NCBI GenBank assembly: GCA_030627905.1
Contig: DAOVRZ010000017.1
Span: forward strand, 1 to 64,000
DNA from: JAGMES01 sp023128035
GTDB lineage: Bacteria; Bacillota; Halanaerobiia; DY22613
DNA: 64,000 nt
Direction: 5' to 3'
Position 1 is the first letter of the stretch; each line of letters begins with the position of its first letter. Position numbers and translations under genes: made by a program. Positions 61,205 to 64,000 of this stretch are shown piece by piece. The notes beneath the pieces are model-generated. The model searched no databases, had not been told where the DNA came from, and saw nothing but the letters and a program-made list of their open reading frames with translations.

Positions 61205-61274
61205 TTTTAATGCACTCCTCTCATATTCATATATAAGTTTTTACTTCAAAAACTATTTATTCATCTTTTTATAA

Positions 61275-61303
61275 TTATTCGTTAATGCATAAAAAATTCC
61301 TTC
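61275..61303 (-). promoter_or_regulatory. Sigma-H-like promoter of argF
   Basis: Minus-strand GAAGGAATT, 11 bases, AACGAATAA, an exact match to RnAGGAwWW-N11-RnnGAATww. Confidence 0.6.
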
Positions 61304-61349
61304 TTTTTTATCGAAAAAAGAAATATTTTCTTACATAATTCTAGTTAGC

Positions 61350-61460
61350 TTCAACGACATTTCAGAAGGCGAGTCCCCCTCCTCTATAGGTGGGGTTGGA
61401 AACATTAGAATAATTTCAAAACTTCATTGGGAGTTCACATCTCCTTCTGAAGTCGTTGAA
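61350..61460. repeat. Inverted-repeat element upstream of argF, possible IS200/IS605-type remnant
   Basis: TTCAACGACATTTCAGAAGG (61350-61369, with two inserted bases) faces CCTTCTGAAGTCGTTGAA (61443-61460), enclosing about 73 bases that contain a second G/C hairpin (CCCCCTCC, 61375-61382, and GGTGGGG). On the plus strand the right half reads SPSEVVELKK and stop in one frame, which resembles a transposase or TnpB C-terminus. It could be a decayed insertion-sequence end or a folded regulatory RNA. Confidence 0.4.
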
Positions 61461-61475
61461 CTTAAGAAATAATAA

Positions 61476-62561
61476 CTACGTTATTATTTCGACTTTAACT
61501 ACAATTTTCGCAACATAAGGAGAAGTCATCGTTTTTAAAAGACATTCATAATTCACAGTAAAACTAACGATATCTCCTACAAGATAGGTTTCTTCCGCTT
61601 CAGTTAAATCGAGGATAATATGATCACTGCTTCCCCCAACCACTTCAATTCCTGAATCAAGAGGACGTAAACCATCTGCTGCTACATCCTGTTTCCCAAT
61701 TCCTAGGATTGCCCGGATTCGCATACCCTTATCTACAAAAACTGGTGGTTTACCAAAAGCATCTAAGCCAATCTTACCAATCGGTTGAGATGGTTTTTCT
61801 TTCATCTCAATTATCTCAGCTTGCAGAACAAAAGAATCATGTCTAGTATTTGGGAAAGGTTTATGACTAACAGTATCATTTCCTAACATTATAACCTCTC
61901 CAATACGTAATTGATTAATTCCTTCTGGCATATGTCCATCTCGCATAATAGGTAATGAAGAACTATTACCACCAGAGATAATCTCCAACTTAATCTGATA
62001 GGTCTCTTCAATAGACTTAGCTAATTCAATCAATCGTCCCATATTCTCCTCAGTTGGTAAAACTCCGCCCCAGCAAGTCAAGTTTACTCCTAATCCTTTA
62101 ATATGTAAGTTTTTCATAGTAAGAACTTCTTTGACCACATCATTCAAATCAGAAGGCCAGAGTCCCTCACGCAAATCACCAAGATCAACCATCAAAATTA
62201 CATCATGAATTCGATCTAATCTAACTGCAGCATCATTCAAAGCTTTTAATACAGCTAACTCTGAATTCAAACTACAATTCGCATATCGAACTATAGCTTC
62301 CGCTTCACTGATCATCGGGATCCTCACCAATAAATAGTAAGCATCGATTCCAGCAGCCTGCATCCTCTGAATATTCTCTATACGTGAATCACCCAGAGCT
62401 TTGACTCCAGATTCTAATAAAGTCTTTGCAACTTCAGGATGACCACATGTTACTTTTGTTACACTCCAAATGTCTACACCAAACTGTTGACCAAGACTTA
62501 CGATATGTTCTGCATTTTCTTTAAGACGATCTAAGTGAATCTCCATTCTCGGAAAATTCAT
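61476..62561 (-). CDS. Alanine/ornithine racemase family PLP enzyme
   Basis: A 361-residue fold-type III PLP enzyme with PLP lysine K36 in SVTKVTCG and the family stretches ALGDSRIENIQRM (about 56-68), VDLGDLREGLWP near 125-136 and ISGGNSSSLP around 196-205. The DLREG pattern marks the ornithine racemase-like (Orr) branch rather than alanine racemase proper. With argF next to it, racemising ornithine is plausible; alanine or another amino acid is not excluded. A sigma-H-like promoter lies 67 bases upstream. Confidence 0.85.
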   Translation of the reverse strand: MNFPRMEIHLDRLKENAEHIVSLGQQFGVDIWSVTKVTCGHPEVAKTLLESGVKALGDSRIENIQRMQAAGIDAYYLLVRIPMISEAEAIVRYANCSLNSELAVLKALNDAAVRLDRIHDVILMVDLGDLREGLWPSDLNDVVKEVLTMKNLHIKGLGVNLTCWGGVLPTEENMGRLIELAKSIEETYQIKLEIISGGNSSSLPIMRDGHMPEGINQLRIGEVIMLGNDTVSHKPFPNTRHDSFVLQAEIIEMKEKPSQPIGKIGLDAFGKPPVFVDKGMRIRAILGIGKQDVAADGLRPLDSGIEVVGGSSDHIILDLTEAEETYLVGDIVSFTVNYECLLKTMTSPYVAKIVVKVEIIT

Positions 62562-62627
62562 ATACTATTGTCACTCCTCTCCCATTCTCCAACCTCAATT
62601 ATTCATGTATGTATAAATCCATATTAC

Positions 62628-62657
62628 TACTTCGCCCTGAAGATAGAAAAATCCTTT
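62628..62657 (-). promoter_or_regulatory. Sigma-H-like promoter of the racemase gene
   Basis: Minus-strand AAAGGATTT, 12 bases, GGCGAAGTA, one base off in the -10 (GAAG for GAAT). The remainder of 62562-62869 holds only AT-rich sequence and no second gene. Confidence 0.4.
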
Positions 62658-62869
62658 CAATAATCATAATATTTAGACTTTTTTTCGAAATTAACAAACA
62701 TCCTATATATATACCCTTTCATATATATTACAAATTATCATTTTCATAATAAGGAAATACAATACACATCTCATGACTATAATAATAAGTATCTGAAAAG
62801 AAGGATTTATGGTGTTCGCATTGTATATATATATTAGTTAAAATTCTACAATATAAGGAGTTGCTTTTT

Positions 62870-63856
62870 ATGTATCCTAATAAAATCAAGAAAAAAGGTG
62901 TAATTATCTCTGCTCTTGGAGAAAAAAGCTTCTCCAAAGAACAAATTAACAAAATCAAATCAGTATTGGATGTTAATTTTATAAAGCAAGTTAGTCCAGT
63001 GAACAAAAAAGAATTTATAGAATTAGCTAAGGATGCACAAATATTAGCTGTTACAAGAAGACCTATAAAAGATATTGATTCAGAGATAATCGATTCATTG
63101 CCACAATTAGAGAGTATCGCTGTATACACTACTGGATGTGAATGGATTGATGTCGAATATCTATCTAAAAAAGGAATTACTCTAAGCTATTTGCCTGATT
63201 ATGCAACCATAACTGTCGCAGAACATACTCTAGCTACCATGTTAGTAATGAGCAGAAGAGTACACTTAAGTTTTGATAAAATTAGAAAGATTATCCCAGA
63301 TGGAACTTCATTACGTGGATGGGATCTTCGAGGCAAAAATCTTGGCATAGTAGGATTTGGAAGAATAGGTCAAGAGGTTGGGCGTTTGTCCAAAGCTTTT
63401 GGCATGAATATATGTTATTATGATCCGATAAAAATTAAATCTGAAATAGCAGTTTATAGTTCCTATGATGAGTTACTTAAGAACTCTGACGTTATCGTTA
63501 TTATCTGCTCTAAAGAGAGAAATGCACCCCCAATTATGTCAACTAAAGAATTACAACTTGTTAAACCAGGAGCATATATAATCAATACAGCAAGAGCAGA
63601 CTTAGTTGATAATCACGCTATTGTTGAAGCATTACAGAATAAATCTATAAGCGGCTATGTTGTTGATGATGAGGTTGCTACTTTATCAAATGCTGATTCT
63701 ATTGATTATGGACGTATATTTCAAACAGGACATACTGCCTGGTATTCTACTGAGGCCATTGAAAGAGGAACTGATGACTGGGTAAATAATATAGTGGCTT
63801 TGGCAAATGGAGAAGCTAGAAATGTTTTTGAGAGGGGTGTCTTGGTAAATGAATAA
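62870..63856 (+). CDS. D-isomer-specific 2-hydroxyacid dehydrogenase
   Basis: A 328-residue NAD-dependent dehydrogenase. The Rossmann motif GKNLGIVGFGRIGQEVGRL spans about 153-171, followed by INTARADLVDNHAI (about 240-253, with the catalytic Arg) and GHTAWYSTEA near 284, which has the active-site His. Substrate could be phosphoglycerate, lactate or another 2-hydroxyacid. I start at ATG 62870, 9 bases after AAGGAG. It overlaps the next gene by 8 bases. Confidence 0.85.
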   Translation: MYPNKIKKKGVIISALGEKSFSKEQINKIKSVLDVNFIKQVSPVNKKEFIELAKDAQILAVTRRPIKDIDSEIIDSLPQLESIAVYTTGCEWIDVEYLSKKGITLSYLPDYATITVAEHTLATMLVMSRRVHLSFDKIRKIIPDGTSLRGWDLRGKNLGIVGFGRIGQEVGRLSKAFGMNICYYDPIKIKSEIAVYSSYDELLKNSDVIVIICSKERNAPPIMSTKELQLVKPGAYIINTARADLVDNHAIVEALQNKSISGYVVDDEVATLSNADSIDYGRIFQTGHTAWYSTEAIERGTDDWVNNIVALANGEARNVFERGVLVNE

Positions 63857-64000
63857 AGTAAAATTATTTGAACGTGTAATAATCATATCAAATATAGTGT
63901 TATCCATTATATTTATATCATTATTAATAATAGGTAATTGGCCAAATTGGTGGGAAGGTATAATATTTGAACGCTCTCCAATGACCTGGTTTGAATCAAT
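63849..64000 (+). CDS. Start of a membrane protein, cut by the window edge
   Basis: The frame opens at ATG 63849, inside the end of the dehydrogenase gene, behind GAGAGG about 16 bases upstream. The 50 visible residues begin MNKVKLFERVIIISNIVL. One hydrophobic helix (about 9-29) is followed by a Trp-rich stretch, NWPNWWEG. No family is recognisable. Overlap with the dehydrogenase suggests translational coupling. Confidence 0.6.
   Translation, partial: MNKVKLFERVIIISNIVLSIIFISLLIIGNWPNWWEGIIFERSPMTWFES

Noticed and set aside
61205..61475. T-box or other amino-acid riboswitch upstream of argF
   Set aside because: I found no GGGTGGNACCGCG-like T-box or recognised aptamer. The only strong structure is the inverted-repeat element, which ends before the predicted promoter.
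62728..63129. Minus-strand frame overlapping the start of the D-2-hydroxyacid dehydrogenase gene
   Set aside because: It lies antisense to a clear dehydrogenase N-terminus and has no ribosome-binding site or homology pattern.

Overview
The window is AT-rich chromosomal DNA from a strictly anaerobic, spore-forming member of the Firmicutes. Evidence for this is a four-subunit 2-oxoacid:ferredoxin oxidoreductase, a SAM-I riboswitch, the acetylase branch of the lysine pathway, SpoVB-, CotS-, CgeB- and SPOCS-type sporulation proteins, and promoters resembling sigma-H and sigma-K. Two solute-binding proteins have ordinary signal peptides with no lipobox cysteine, which would suit a diderm lineage such as the Halanaerobiales. 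That placement is inference. No rRNA or tRNA gene was seen.

Region 1 (1-12 kb) is a type III-A CRISPR-Cas locus, all on the minus strand. Reading in its transcription direction: leader and array 2 (11842-11064), a cas4-cas1 fusion, cas2, leader and array 1 (9036-8320), a terminator, a promoter, then csm1(cas10)-csm2-csm3-csm4-csm5-csm6. A third copy of the leader lies at the left window edge, so a third array should start just outside. There is no cas6. Cas10 lacks an HD nuclease motif, Csm3 has Glu where the catalytic Asp is expected, and Csm2 carries an extra N-terminal OB-like domain. GGDD and the CARF-HEPN Csm6 are intact, which suggests a system weighted toward cyclic-oligoadenylate signalling. 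An Rpn-type nuclease and a small XRE regulator follow.

Region 2 (13.6-31 kb) is metabolic: a peptide ABC transporter (binding protein and two permeases, no ATPases); a lysine operon lysC-asd-dapA-dapB-dapH-aminotransferase behind an unusual terminated leader; a SpoVB-like flippase with a diacylglycerol glucosyltransferase homologue; korDABC; and a short alpha-glucan phosphorylase on the plus strand.

Region 3 (31-56 kb) is a large surface-glycan island. It holds a ten-gene operon of GT2/GT4 glycosyltransferases, two CgeB paralogues, a sulfotransferase and a beta-propeller protein; a CotS-like kinase; a PAPS-synthesis operon (cysD, cysNC) with rfbB and a DUF2061 protein; rfbACD for dTDP-rhamnose; a broken GT2 gene; and three spore-type structural proteins, one ending in a poly-threonine tail. 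Several of its promoters match the sigma-K pattern mACm-N16-CATAnnnTA. The simplest reading is a late mother-cell pathway that builds a rhamnose-containing, possibly sulfated glycan on the spore surface, perhaps on the poly-Thr protein.

Region 4 (56-64 kb) carries the SAM-riboswitch-controlled metNIQ methionine importer, cysK with a translationally abutting micro-ORF, a YerC/TrpR-like regulator, ornithine carbamoyltransferase, an alanine/ornithine racemase family enzyme, a D-2-hydroxyacid dehydrogenase and the start of a membrane protein cut by the window edge.
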